Below, piece by piece: positions 9,501 through 17,126 of a stretch of 64,000 nucleotides of DNA. The DNA is from Macrostomum hystrix. Taxonomy: Eukaryota; Platyhelminthes; Macrostomidae. Positions within the stretch are counted from its first letter, which is position 1. Each line of letters opens with the position of its first letter. The notes below the pieces were generated by a model that was not told where the DNA came from, searched no databases, and saw nothing but the letters and a program-made list of their open reading frames with translations. A program made the translations under genes and the position numbers. The stretch is from positions 15,432,001-15,496,000 of the forward strand of contig CATNEN010000038.1 in NCBI GenBank assembly GCA_950097015.1, written 5' to 3'.

Positions 9501-12500
9501 TTCCGGTTTTTGGAAAATCTCATAACTTATCTCTGTTTAACTTCATTTCAATTGAACTTAAAACATCAATTACAATAGATAGGTAGTAGCAACAAGTATG
9601 CCACAGAGAACGTAGGATTAAAAGACAAAAATATAACATTCAAACCGGAATCCGAAACATTATCCAAATTTCTAGCAATGAACACAGTCAACATCCCACT
9701 CATCGGGACCATGCGAACTCAACAGTCCGTCATCCACCAGACGGAGATGAACAATCGCAGGTGGGTCCGGCTGGTGGGAATATTAACGGAGCTGGAGAGG
9801 TTCGTGGAGGAAAGTTGGCCCGACGACACACCATCGGCCACAAGGCGTCGGGGCTATTGGATGAAATGCGTCATCCGTAGCGCCGCTCGCCAAGCCAAGG
9901 CTTGGGCGTCGGGGCGACTGGCCTGGTGGCGCAACCGACTCCAATATCAAGTTGAAGCCTGGCGCAGCATACAGGACGCTTTAATAATGAAAAAAAACTA
10001 ACTGGCCATATTTATTAATTACTCTAATATATCATATCCAGTAGGGATTAAATAAAGGGATCAATCTCAGATTTCACCGTTTTATATATTCACAGACTCA
10101 CTAACAGTAGACAGTTCAGCAATTCGAGGAAGACCTGGAGAATAACCTAAGGAATAAAAGAAAAACGCCTAGGAAAGCCACCTATATTGGACAACCTTTC
10201 CAGCGCGATGGCCAACCGAGACTACGACCGCCGCCCCGGCCAGAAGTTTGTTGACGTGGACATCCGGGGGCGGCCGGTCCTGAAGGCCGACGCGAGCACT
10301 CAGGTGGCCGAGGAGGAGATTGATGGCGGCCTGACGGTCGCCACGTCGACAACCGACCTGAGAGAATGCTACCTAGAGGATTTTTACCCCACAAGACAAG
10401 TGCAAGGCACGTGGCCACCAGAGACCACGTATCGGCCCGAGCCCACCACCAGGCAGTGGCCCACCATTGATTGTTTCCGGCGTCATTTCCGGGACAAATA
10501 CCAAGTGCCACTACTGGATGGTTACTACACGCACTTCTATAATTTATAAGTAAAACTATATTTATCTACGGTGCAGGTCAAATACATTTATTGATTTCGT
10601 TTTCATCAAGTATCAGATTTCAAACGTCTTATATGTTCACAGATCTACTAGTAGTAAGCCGATTAGCAGCTCGATTAAGACGATAGGCTACATCTCCCTT
10701 GACCAGTCAAGGATTTCTTCAAAAGGGGGATGATATAAGACTTAGAAATCTGAATGGAATTTAAGTGGGCGTTAGTAGGAAGCAAAAGCCAAAAATAGCA
10801 ACAGCAGAAAGTACGAGCAACCGAAAGGAGAATGATTAGACAAAATCCGCCCCCAGAGATCAACTATTCATTTCAGCGCAGGCCCGGTTCGGCATGACAG
10901 CAGCTGTGCCGACGTGGAGCTGGCTGAGACCGGATCCGCAGAGGCGCTGACGTGGAGCTGCCGGAGACCGGATCCGCAGCTGTGCTGACGTGGAATGGCC
11001 CGAGACCGGAACGCAGCTGTGCTGACGTGGAGCTCCCGGAATCAACCCGGCCTACCCCGACCTGCAGCTGCCTGCATCGACCCAACCCAGCAGAAACTGG
11101 AGCCGCCCGGACCCGATCGGGAACGAGATCGAGAGGAGGCCGAGTCCGCACAAGAAGGCGGGATCGATGAAAGAAAAGGGGTTGGCGTGCCTGCCAACCA
11201 ACTAGTTTAATGACAATAACTGTACTAGACTCGAGGCTGCGACCTCACTCACCCCAAATTCCCATGCGTACTGTCGCTATGGTATTATCTCCCCCTCGGA
11301 TCGAGGGGTTTTAAAGACACTATATATATCGGTGCGGAGCGCGGAAAAAGATCCGCCGCGCGAGTTAGTTAGAGACTCGCTTTGAGCTCCGTTTAGATAA
11401 ACTTACTAGAAAATCATTGTGTTTGCGTTCTTTCTTAAGTAGAATCCATGACAACGGTCTAGAGAGATCACTACGACCAGCCGAAATACTGAGCATCGAT
11501 AGTCGTTAGGAGTTATAGCCTTCAAGACTTTTAGACTGCAATAAACCGCTAGACAAACTATAGGAAAATACAAGTGAAGAAGAAGAAACATTAAAACTTG
11601 AAGCGCTATAGACTTATTGAAATCATTGAAGACTGAAGATCGGACAGGTCAGTCACTTAACAGCCGCACTTTTTGCACTGCTTTTTCAAAGGCTGTATAA
11701 AACTGTTCAGTCCGTGGACTGGGGGCCGCCACGCCCACTCAGATAGGCCTAGCAACATAGCAACTAAAGCAACGTAGTTTATTGTCTATCTAAAGTATAC
11801 TTTCTAAAGTTTCTTTCTAAAGAGAGGATTGTAGCCTAGTGTTTAGAGCGTCGGACTCATGACTTGAAGGTCGTGGGTTCGATTCCGGCTCCACTGTAAC
11901 AATTCATGTCCTTTAGCAAGACACTTAACTATGCATTGCTTCAGTTCACTCTGCTGTTAGATGGGTACCAGCATCAGCTTTTGTGATCAGCAAAGTAATA
12001 ATGCCTAGTAAAAGCACAAATAGCTCGTAATATCGCAGCCCACCTGTGCTCCTCGTGCGTGTGTTTGCATCGACACTTGGCGCGCCACGTGGCCGGATCG
12101 AAATCGCGCCGACGCTTCAACCAGAACTCGCCAGCCTCCTCCGGCCTGGTGGGCACCCATTCGAATCCTGAGCACTTGCAGTGCTGACAGGGCAGCTGCA
12201 GAGCACGGCCGCCTGGCTGTTTGTGCTCGGCCAGACTGTGACCGCAGAAGCAGCGAGAGCCAGAGTGTACTCGCTGACAGTCCTGCTTGTCGTAGGGCGG
12301 CTCGCGCGGTCTCCAGGCAAAGTACCAGCCGGTCGCCTGCGGCACAGATGCGGTTCAATGACGATTCGTTGACAACATAAAAAACTTTAAATTTTTCCCA
12401 AATCTTTTATAAGATTTACACTCCAATTTTAACAACAAACTGACGACCGTCAAAGAAGATGTTGTCCGGGCACGAGTAGTTGAATTTAATAAATAAATAA

Positions 12501-13064
12501 TCATATTAATAATTGAAGTAAATGTATAATTAAGTGTCTGTCTAAAGGAAGCAAATTTTTTCAGTGGAGTCAAGAATCGAACCCCGACCATCAAGTCGTA
12601 AGTCCGGCGCTCTAACCACAAGGCTAAAACCCTTGCCTTTAAATTACTCTATCATTAAAAAATTAAACTGACGCCAAATTCCCGAATTTATGACCAAGTA
12701 GGTGCAATAGTTTGAATCCAAGATCCTAAACCTAAATCACCTTGGCCTCTTCGACAGCCCGCATCTCCGGCTCGAACAGCTGCTTCACCCGCGGTGCCAG
12801 ATCCGCTCCGTTCATCGCCTTGGCAACCGCCAGCACATTGTACTGCTCGGCGCGTTGAATTTTGTTAATTCTCAGCTCCCCGCCAGGCAGTTGATAGCGA
12901 CCTGGCAGCAGGTTGCCCTGGGCGTCCGTTGGCAGGCCGCGACCACGGCCCGCAGCTGCTGGCGGCTGGCTTCCGGTGCCTCGCCTAGCAACCGTTTTTG
13001 TTGTTGTCTTTGACGACGACGATGTCGGCGTCTTGCCAGGCTGATTCTGTCTGTTGTTACTCAT
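3530..13064 (-). CDS. FAM221: FAM221A/B-like protein, three exons
   Basis: The exons (minus) are 13064-12741, 12336-12044 and 3839-3530. All junctions are GT-AG and in phase, giving 308 residues, close to the usual length of about 300. Exon 1 is a low-complexity N-terminus. Exons 2 and 3 carry the conserved Cys/His core: the motifs CFCGHSLAEH, WVPTRPEEAGEFWLKRR, CKHTHEEH and CAACDQAWEKHETVFETE, then RPVGDDWIPF. The biochemical role of FAM221 proteins is not established. A zinc-binding fold is inferred from the C/H spacing. The acceptor-like AG at 13070-13071 is only 5 nt before the ATG. Intron 2 is 8.2 kb and is filled by an LTR retroelement and SINE pieces. Whether this is the A or B paralogue cannot be decided. 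Confidence 0.88.
4190..4312 (+). mobile_element. Scrambled SINE family A fragment
   Basis: The stretch AGCTCGATTCTGCGGCGGGG followed by CCACATTCAATTT matches the B-box end of the SINE A head. About 60 nt before it, GTACAC and GAAAGTCA pieces of the SINE body occur. The order is not that of an intact SINE, so this is a rearranged remnant just upstream of the LTR element. Confidence 0.45.
4422..4690 (+). repeat. Truncated 5' LTR copy (U3 part only)
   Basis: From TATAAGACTTAGAAATCTGA onward this is nearly identical to the first roughly 260 nt of the 3' LTR at 10731. It contains the same GC-rich enhancer-like units with (C/T)GACGTGG. Similarity stops at about 4686-4700, where the sequence passes straight into the envelope-type ORF. 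There is no TATA region, R, U5 or primer-binding site on this side, so the element cannot be a normal provirus. Confidence 0.8.
4680..6614 (+). CDS. Envelope-type class I-like membrane glycoprotein of an LTR element
   Basis: The frame is open from 4680 to the TGA at 6612-6614. No ATG lies before a hydrophobic stretch encoded at about 4710-4745 that looks like the core of a signal peptide, so the natural start appears to be missing or supplied by splicing. Features in order: a Cys-containing ectodomain with N-X-S/T sites; a furin-type site AKRAKRD (codons at about 5713-5735) directly after an NNSS glycosylation motif; a helical region with QQCRLQQ; further spaced cysteines; and near the C-terminus one membrane span (about 6500-6570) with a short basic tail. 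This layout is that of retroviral, errantiviral or captured viral fusion glycoproteins. The closest viral family cannot be named from sequence reading alone. Whether it is expressed is unknown. Confidence 0.72.
   Translation, partial: RGTAPAGPTCALLLKILLFALLCTTAETINPRHQNWVDTPMYCPEPSRPQIFKLPPDIECKMPSSIQQHRQPINLTIFRPNQVSHRSTLKICYRETYVFTSVALKTIAAKVVRPEMTVTVQKHLVSEEDCESWEEGYRTPDGILEEDGKAPNKAERFTTHIWTTEEFDPTASTQTRYTKSASTLITKIPFFVVNKKMSSLYIPLGHCNYTIGKCLHESTLQAEKDAPLERQVPNKLWEALRYYDTTFKVAGERQYRYAWTPSAAIDCPYQEDRRIEGTIHTGWLMSKDATYALTFKHPPHSMELKCGGTTTKLFRSEQGKLVKLEGSEAEFLSIVQGNFNNSSTAKRAKRDLVSQETLAAKLQSVELTMENRIGDLTRHVILQQCRLQQTIFRYIKDFIRIQPTLAVRTLFKDKHLKARTIAQHVVIFKCIPVTDFEFHQPHWNQSRCFSKPPLKYKVAETNRTGFLDVRTMEIETEHPTFQDCSNRTGYLLPKEDKVYKVDSNFTSFELIQVKKLKNEDWGIEAMKLPNIKRIIFTPETDIKIEEIRRPITLHDLYTQMKDQREFLRTVFKLPKQKTSQTLDLPPLEANIALKTYDFASWMPWIGIKLNIFNIAVGAAALCVYFYIILKTIIVCHRLYRKKYE
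6615..7973 (+). pseudogene. Retropepsin and internally deleted pol remnant
   Basis: The first in-frame ATG is at 6768, but the frame is open from the envelope stop codon onward and is the same frame. The aspartic protease has LIDSGAERSLID (catalytic Asp), a flap-like GVHGGNLTQSG and ALLGIDYLSQ. Further on, REILWENKEAFRLSDDEIGF is typical of the stretch just before a Ty3/gypsy reverse transcriptase. Around 7720-7740 the protein jumps to FQVHTDRLKP and a YNLRSK tail, which resemble the extreme C-terminus of gypsy-type Pol. RT, RNase H and integrase (normally about 900 residues) are therefore missing. The deletion is in frame. The element could not copy itself. Confidence 0.8.
8148..8912 (+). 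CDS. Unassigned ORF X of the LTR element
   Basis: The ORF has 254 codons from the ATG at 8148. The same frame is open back to about 8043 and would add a very hydrophobic, membrane-like segment, but no ATG is there. The protein is basic in its first third (RRSRHGRSP) and has no family I recognise. It lies between the pol remnant and the 3' LTR, the usual place for env or accessory genes. It may be an accessory gene, a displaced gag piece or host-derived. Its coding status is supported only by length and GC content. Confidence 0.5.
   Translation: MYSTELDTVDDCTIDEPLTTYTLVKPLFASAEPSTAVGKEMNFRNSAATEQQRRHLQTQWEIRRSRHGRSPCPTVMRESYRREEKDLSFMMLHNLMDRQSIQSKPNRHGEMKLFDIHLDMLDAPRIPANVVTHLTTARILADENNPLWLRSDYNILRNRTTIFFHYGEQDAFTCVIVKVLCHNLAVNLIHPWGPRPNAICTTLSKHLCKALDYHGIRISNQEAEKRVIHTYSPALLQWPQLKMALEASQATASQ
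8913..9677. other. Non-coding spacer inside the LTR element
   Basis: A GC-poor stretch with no convincing ORF on the plus strand. It includes two copies of TCCGACACGT at about 9240-9270. No promoter was recognised. Confidence 0.4.
9678..10001 (+). CDS. Unassigned small ORF Y of the LTR element
   Basis: The ORF encodes 107 residues from an ATG. It is strongly basic and tryptophan-rich in its second half (AWASGRLAWWRNRLQ), which suggests a nucleic-acid-binding or amphipathic helical peptide. No family is recognised. It is flanked on both sides by AT-rich non-coding spacers, and the spacer after it resembles the spacer after ORF Z. Confidence 0.45.
   Translation: MNTVNIPLIGTMRTQQSVIHQTEMNNRRWVRLVGILTELERFVEESWPDDTPSATRRRGYWMKCVIRSAARQAKAWASGRLAWWRNRLQYQVEAWRSIQDALIMKKN
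10005..10165 (+). repeat. Intra-element duplicated spacer, copy 1
   Basis: The order of motifs (TTTATTAATT, then TCAGATTTCA, then TATATTCACAGA, then an AGTAGACAG-type stretch and CAATTCGA) is repeated at 10553-10705 with many substitutions. Each copy follows a small ORF, so an ORF-plus-spacer module may have been duplicated or each ORF may have had its own leader. Confidence 0.5.
10208..10549 (+). CDS. Unassigned small ORF Z of the LTR element
   Basis: The ORF encodes 113 residues from the ATG at 10208 and the frame is open slightly upstream. It is acidic in the middle (AEEEID), and rich in Pro, Thr, Arg and Tyr toward the end (TYRPEPTTRQWP). No family is recognised. It ends about 180 nt before the polypurine tract. 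It could be an accessory gene or the end of a displaced gag or env. Confidence 0.45.
   Translation: MANRDYDRRPGQKFVDVDIRGRPVLKADASTQVAEEEIDGGLTVATSTTDLRECYLEDFYPTRQVQGTWPPETTYRPEPTTRQWPTIDCFRRHFRDKYQVPLLDGYYTHFYNL
10553..10705 (+). repeat. Intra-element duplicated spacer, copy 2
   Basis: Diverged repeat of 10005-10165 (shared TCAGATTTCA and TAT(A/G)TTCACAGA), lying between ORF Z and the polypurine tract. Confidence 0.5.
10721..10730 (+). other. Polypurine tract
   Basis: The purine run AAAAGGGGGA lies immediately before TGATATAAGA, the start of the 3' LTR. This is the standard plus-strand primer position of LTR retroelements and fixes the LTR boundary at 10731. Confidence 0.8.
10731..11655 (+). 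repeat. 3' LTR (apparently complete)
   Basis: It starts with TG after the polypurine tract. U3 holds four GC-rich units with (C/T)GACGTGG between about 10910 and 11030. A TATA box (CTATATATATCGG, about 11311) is followed by a GC-rich leader, and AATAAA at 11540 would serve as the polyadenylation signal. The 3' boundary near 11655 is approximate because the other LTR lacks R and U5. Confidence 0.75.
11697..11745 (-). mobile_element. SINE family B fragment
   Basis: Contains CTGTTCAGTCCGTGGACTGG and GCCACGCCCAC, matching the complement of the SINE B body. It lies just beyond the LTR element. Confidence 0.55.
11820..11992 (+). mobile_element. SINE family B copy 3 (3'-truncated)
   Basis: The tRNA-like head has GTAGCCTAGTGTTTAGAGCG and GGGTTCGATTCC, followed by CATTGCTTCAGTTCACTCTG and GGGTACCAGCATCAGCT. 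The GC-rich body end and tail are missing. It sits about 50 nt from FAM221 exon 2. Confidence 0.75.
12535..12640 (-). mobile_element. SINE family B copy 4 (head only)
   Basis: Complement of the tRNA-like head, with GAATCGAACC as the B-box complement. It lies inside FAM221 intron 1. Confidence 0.65.
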
Positions 13065-13071
13065 GTCCGCT

Positions 13072-14780
13072 GTAATGTTTTGTTAGGATGATACGAAAGA
13101 CTGTTATAGAAAGAAGGTGAACCAGCTAAATTTTAATCGATAGTTTTGCAAGTTTTTAGCATTTGCATTTTTTGCACGTGATGCAAACAGAACTATGTTT
13201 TTTAAAGAGTTATTTTTTATATCCTTTTTGTAGCACACTTTTCAGCCAAGAAATTTGTGCAAAAAGTATTATGTTAAAGTAAGAATTTTAAAGTAAGAAG
13301 GACTACGTAATGACTTTAGTTTATAAATAAAACAATTATATACAATATTATTGTCAGCAAGTCTTTTTAAAGTATTTTCAAATGTCAGCATGTAAATTAG
13401 GAAATATTTGTTTGGGTATGTTTTGTTAGATAACTTATAACCAAATATTTTAAAAATGAAAAAAAAACGCAAAGCAGACTGTGTTGCAAAAATATTATAA
13501 TAATTCCCACTGAACTTATCCCTTTACATATTTTCTTGTTAGAGATTATTCTACTTTTACTTTAAAAAGTACTTGCGTAGTTAATTTAGCTTTTATATTT
13601 AGTAAACTTACGAAATAATATGTTGCATGTGTTTTCCTGACTTAATAGTTTAAGATATGTCCTAATTAAACGTAAAGGTAAAGTGAAGTTTTTATTTTTT
13701 ATTTTAATGGTAAAATATATCTAGCTATAACCTAAAGGCTATAAAATAACATTGATATCCATGTAAATAAAGTGTGAAATTTCTAGCCGCATGTATTTGA
13801 AAATAAGTCGGAATCAATAAACTTCAGTTACATTTTGTTACCGTCCTAAAATACTAAGACGATGCAAAGACAGTGAAACAATTGTCGTGCTGTCTATGAA
13901 AAATCGATATCTCAGTAACAAGTTAAAAGTGTGCCAAAAAACGCTCACTAATGAGTCTTAGTTCTGAGTTAACATAGAAACTGAAAAAAAATTATATACG
14001 ATACTATTCTTTATCGAAAGAAATTTAAAGCACTATTAAATAAGCGCAATAGCAACAATTTGTTTTACTTACTCGCTTAGTTACTAGTTTCCAAAGGAAC
14101 GCCGAACCAATTTTTTTCTCAAGCTAAATATACTTCAAATTTTCTCTAAAAATAGACTGAATTCCCTGAACGCAGTAAACAACTCTCCACCCTTATTTCT
14201 AAAAACACTTAAGTTCGACATTTTTACTGCACGCTATTGTGCTGCCCTTTCGAGAACTTATAAACATCACTATCTTCTAATTAACTAAAATCCTAAAAAT
14301 TGTGGCTCGACTTGAATTCACAGCAGTATTTTGCGTTGTGAACAGCTTCCAGGCAGGCACTAAGGCTTCCTGCGGGGATTTTCGTTTCGGAATATCCCTC
14401 TTAACTTCTGCATATATTAGAGCCTAATTAGCACTCTAGAACAGCAAGACAAAATCTATGAAAACGATAGAATAATGTAATTTTTGTATCGTATTATTCT
14501 CAGAAGTGACGGATTATAAAGTTCAGGATTTTGATTCATAATTGCATCGTAAGGCTTCGGGTCTAGAAGAATTTTGTGTTCTTTAACTTTGTGACACTTA
14601 AATCTGCATTGCTTCAGTTCACCCAGCGGACGACAATCGGATAGTTGGATTTTGTCAAGCATGGCGGTAGGGAAGACTAGGACATATGCGAAACAATAAT
14701 TTTGAGCGATCGAGAAGACATTACTAAAATATATAGTTTCAAAACGCTCGAATTGAATGGTATGAAGCAAATAGGACTCA
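13072..14780. other. AT-rich intergenic DNA upstream of FAM221
   Basis: No gene or structured repeat was seen, apart from a 30-nt piece of SINE B body at about 14607-14635 (GCATTGCTTCAGTTCACCCA). Confidence 0.5.
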
Positions 14781-14799
14781 AGCGATACTCGACAAGAAT

Positions 14800-14892
14800 T
14801 CCTCGACCAGTAATCCTCGACAAGCAACCCTCGACAAGCAACCCTCGACAAGCAACCCTTGACAAACAACCCTTGACAAGCAACCATCGCAA
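14800..14892. repeat. 14-bp minisatellite
   Basis: Six or so copies of CTCGACAAGCAACC with drift at the edges. Confidence 0.7.
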
Positions 14893-15069
14893 TCCTCGAC
14901 CTGGCTGGAGGGCAAGATCCCATCAGGCTGGCAGAAGGACATTGCCAAGAAGGGTGAGCCCAAGAGCGAACTTCTAAAAGTTCAAATGCGCTCGTGATAT
15001 GCGAATTCATTTGTTCGACCAGCAGAAACAACAAAAAACAACAAAAACAACAATATACGCTGTGATAGG

Positions 15070-15070
15070 C

Positions 15071-15120
<50 letters not shown>

Positions 15121-15121
15121 G

Positions 15122-15168
<47 letters not shown>

Positions 15169-15169
15169 G

Positions 15170-15200
<31 letters not shown>

Positions 15201-15219
15201 GTCTTTCTGTCTGTCTGTT
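15070..15219. repeat. (CTGT)n microsatellite
   Basis: About 150 nt of nearly pure tetranucleotide repeat with a few GTGT and TTCT interruptions. Confidence 0.97.
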
Positions 15220-15779
15220 GATACGCAGTCATGGATGTGAGAGTGGATGTGGCTCTCTTGTAGGAATTAGAAGCGATTAGAAGCGATGATTGATTAGTTT
15301 TGAATCATTCAAGCTAATCACAAAATTTAGGAAATCATTCTTTTCATGACAACTTTTGAAGTCATACTGCATGTGTTTACATCAAAACATTCCTTAAATT
15401 AACAATGCGAAGTAGCTGATGCGCTATAGCAATTTTGAGAAAAATTGACTAAAAAATTGTTTGTGCTCAGCTGAGTTATTTCTGCAGCTGTTTGAACCGC
15501 TAACAATTTTTGTCAGCTCCCCTGAGCGACTCTGCGAAGCAACCCGTTACGCATGGTCAGATATAGCTGAGGAGCTTGAAGGACTTTCAGCGTCAATCGA
15601 CCCGATGCGCAAGTTCACGCGTACTCCTGCGCACGCTGCGTACTTTGGTGCTGCGAAAATTCATATGGGAATCAAGGAATTGACAAATCAACACACAAAC
15701 CATCAAACACACACGATCTCACAGACGGATCACTCAAAGACGGCCTAGCTGGCTGAACGATCTTCTGATCGCCACCTAC

Positions 15780-16775
15780 TCTCAAACCCACTGGTAGACT
15801 GTCTAGCGTCTTCCAGAACGAGATCCTTGACTTCAGCTCCTGCGTCGCGGAGAATTAGTGGCAGACCTATCCTCATCCACTCGGACAGTCAGACCTGTGG
15901 CTCTCAAAGCCTTCTGCAATACCAACACCAAGTCGCGGACAGTCTCTGAAAACACCGTCAGCCTAATTTGGATCCCCGGGGTCGGTGGCAGAGCGGTTAA
16001 CGCGTTTGCCTCTCGCACCAAGGTCCCTAAGTTCGATTCCACGGCGAGGCCACATTTATTTGGGGCGCAGCCGCAGAGAGAATGCTTGGTGGCTTGTCGA
16101 GCAAATTTTCGCCCTTGAGGGCCAACCTCCAAGGTACAGTGGAAATGTACACTGCCTGACGATGAGAAAGTCAGAGCAGATGTACACACTCTGTGTGAGC
16201 GTGTGCCTGTATGTGCCTGTACAGTATCTGTGCGCGTGTGCGTGTGTGCGTGCGTCACTAAATTATGTGCCATTGCCCGCAGCCCTACTGCAATTATAAT
16301 AATTATTATTATTAACTTGAACCCCCGGTCACATGGGCTTCTGTGGAAACGAGCTCGCTGACAGCCTTGCCAAACAAGGAAGCAAGCGACCCTCCTTGCG
16401 ACCCTCGCCGGCTGTTCCCGTCCCAACCATTGTCATCAATATACTTGCATGCATAGGGACCGTTGGGCCAACTCCCCAAACTGGCGCCAATCCACAGCGG
16501 CTGTTCCGCGCCCCTCCAGGAGGCTCTCAATTAACATCCTCCTGAACCAAAACAGGAAGGATTCGACCTTCACCGGTCACGGCTGCTTTGCTCTGCTTTG
16601 TGGCGTTGAGAACAAGGATGCCCAGCTCTTCGTCTGCCATTGCCCGGCCCTCAACCGAGACCGGATCTGCTACCTCGGTCCAAACCCATCCATCGATGAT
16701 GTTTGCAGACCCGAGAATATCCCACGGCTCATCCGATTCCTGCGGGCAACCAGACGAAATGGTTGGGGTTAGCGA
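15780..16775 (+). pseudogene. 3' relic of a non-LTR retrotransposon (RNase H domain), split by a SINE
   Basis: Before the SINE, the translated sequence ends in VSLIWIPG. After the SINE it resumes with MGFCGNELADSLAKQG. Together these are the diagnostic final motifs of the RNase H domain found in some LINE clades. Further downstream, FTGHGCFALLCG and VCHCPALNRDR resemble the Cys/His region that follows RNase H in such elements. The frame changes several times, so it is dead. The reverse transcriptase part is not visible. Confidence 0.7.
15978..16315 (+). mobile_element. SINE family A copy 2 (full length)
   Basis: The head has GTGGCAGAGCGGTTAACGCG (A box) and AGTTCGATTCC (B box), followed by the family body and an ATAATAATTATTATTATTA tail. 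It is flanked by ATCCCCGG before and ACCCCCGG after, consistent with a target-site duplication inside the LINE RNase H relic. Confidence 0.88.
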
Positions 16776-17126
16776 AATGGGCGACTCCCGCCTCCTCGCT
16801 GTGTCTTCGGACCGCCCTGTGGCTAATTAATTTAAGTCAAGTCACACTATCAAGCACACACACGAAATCACACACATACACACACAAAACCCAGAAACAC
16901 ATAGTGAAACACATTAAGACTGCTAGGAGTCCAGAATATTTAAAGGGCTAATTAGCAACACTGTATCGCCAGGATGGATTTCATTGGATGGCAACAATTG
17001 AGAGAATTTCAATCCGAGGTATTATATAATATTCAGATCCCAAAACACTTTAATTGGCACAGCATTCACTCCACCACCTTCAAGTTATTGAACTTTCCAG
17101 TTTAATCTAATTAATCCTAATTAGTC
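16776..17126. other. Intergenic or promoter DNA of the glycine-rich gene
   Basis: Contains a short CA-rich microsatellite (16854-16910). A 3' splice-like CTTTCCAG ends at 17100, 26 nt before the next ATG. No TATA box could be assigned. Confidence 0.4.

Larger units (their letters stand above)
4422..11655 (+). mobile_element. Rearranged Ty3/gypsy-like LTR retroelement with an envelope-type ORF
   Basis: The parts in order are: partial U3 (4422-4690), envelope-type glycoprotein ORF (to 6614), retropepsin plus pol remnant (6615-7973), three unassigned small ORFs (8148-10549), polypurine tract (10721-10730) and 3' LTR (10731 to about 11655). No gag, reverse transcriptase core, RNase H or integrase core is present. 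It lies in the sense opposite to the host FAM221 gene, inside intron 2. It is a deletion or rearrangement product, possibly mobilised in trans. Target-site duplications were not identified. Confidence 0.75.

Noticed and set aside
12181..12372. Plus-strand frame opposite FAM221 exon 2
   Set aside because: Shadow of the conserved minus-strand exon.
14999..15280. Ser/Val/Cys/Leu repeat protein across the CTGT tract
   Set aside because: Pure microsatellite translation.
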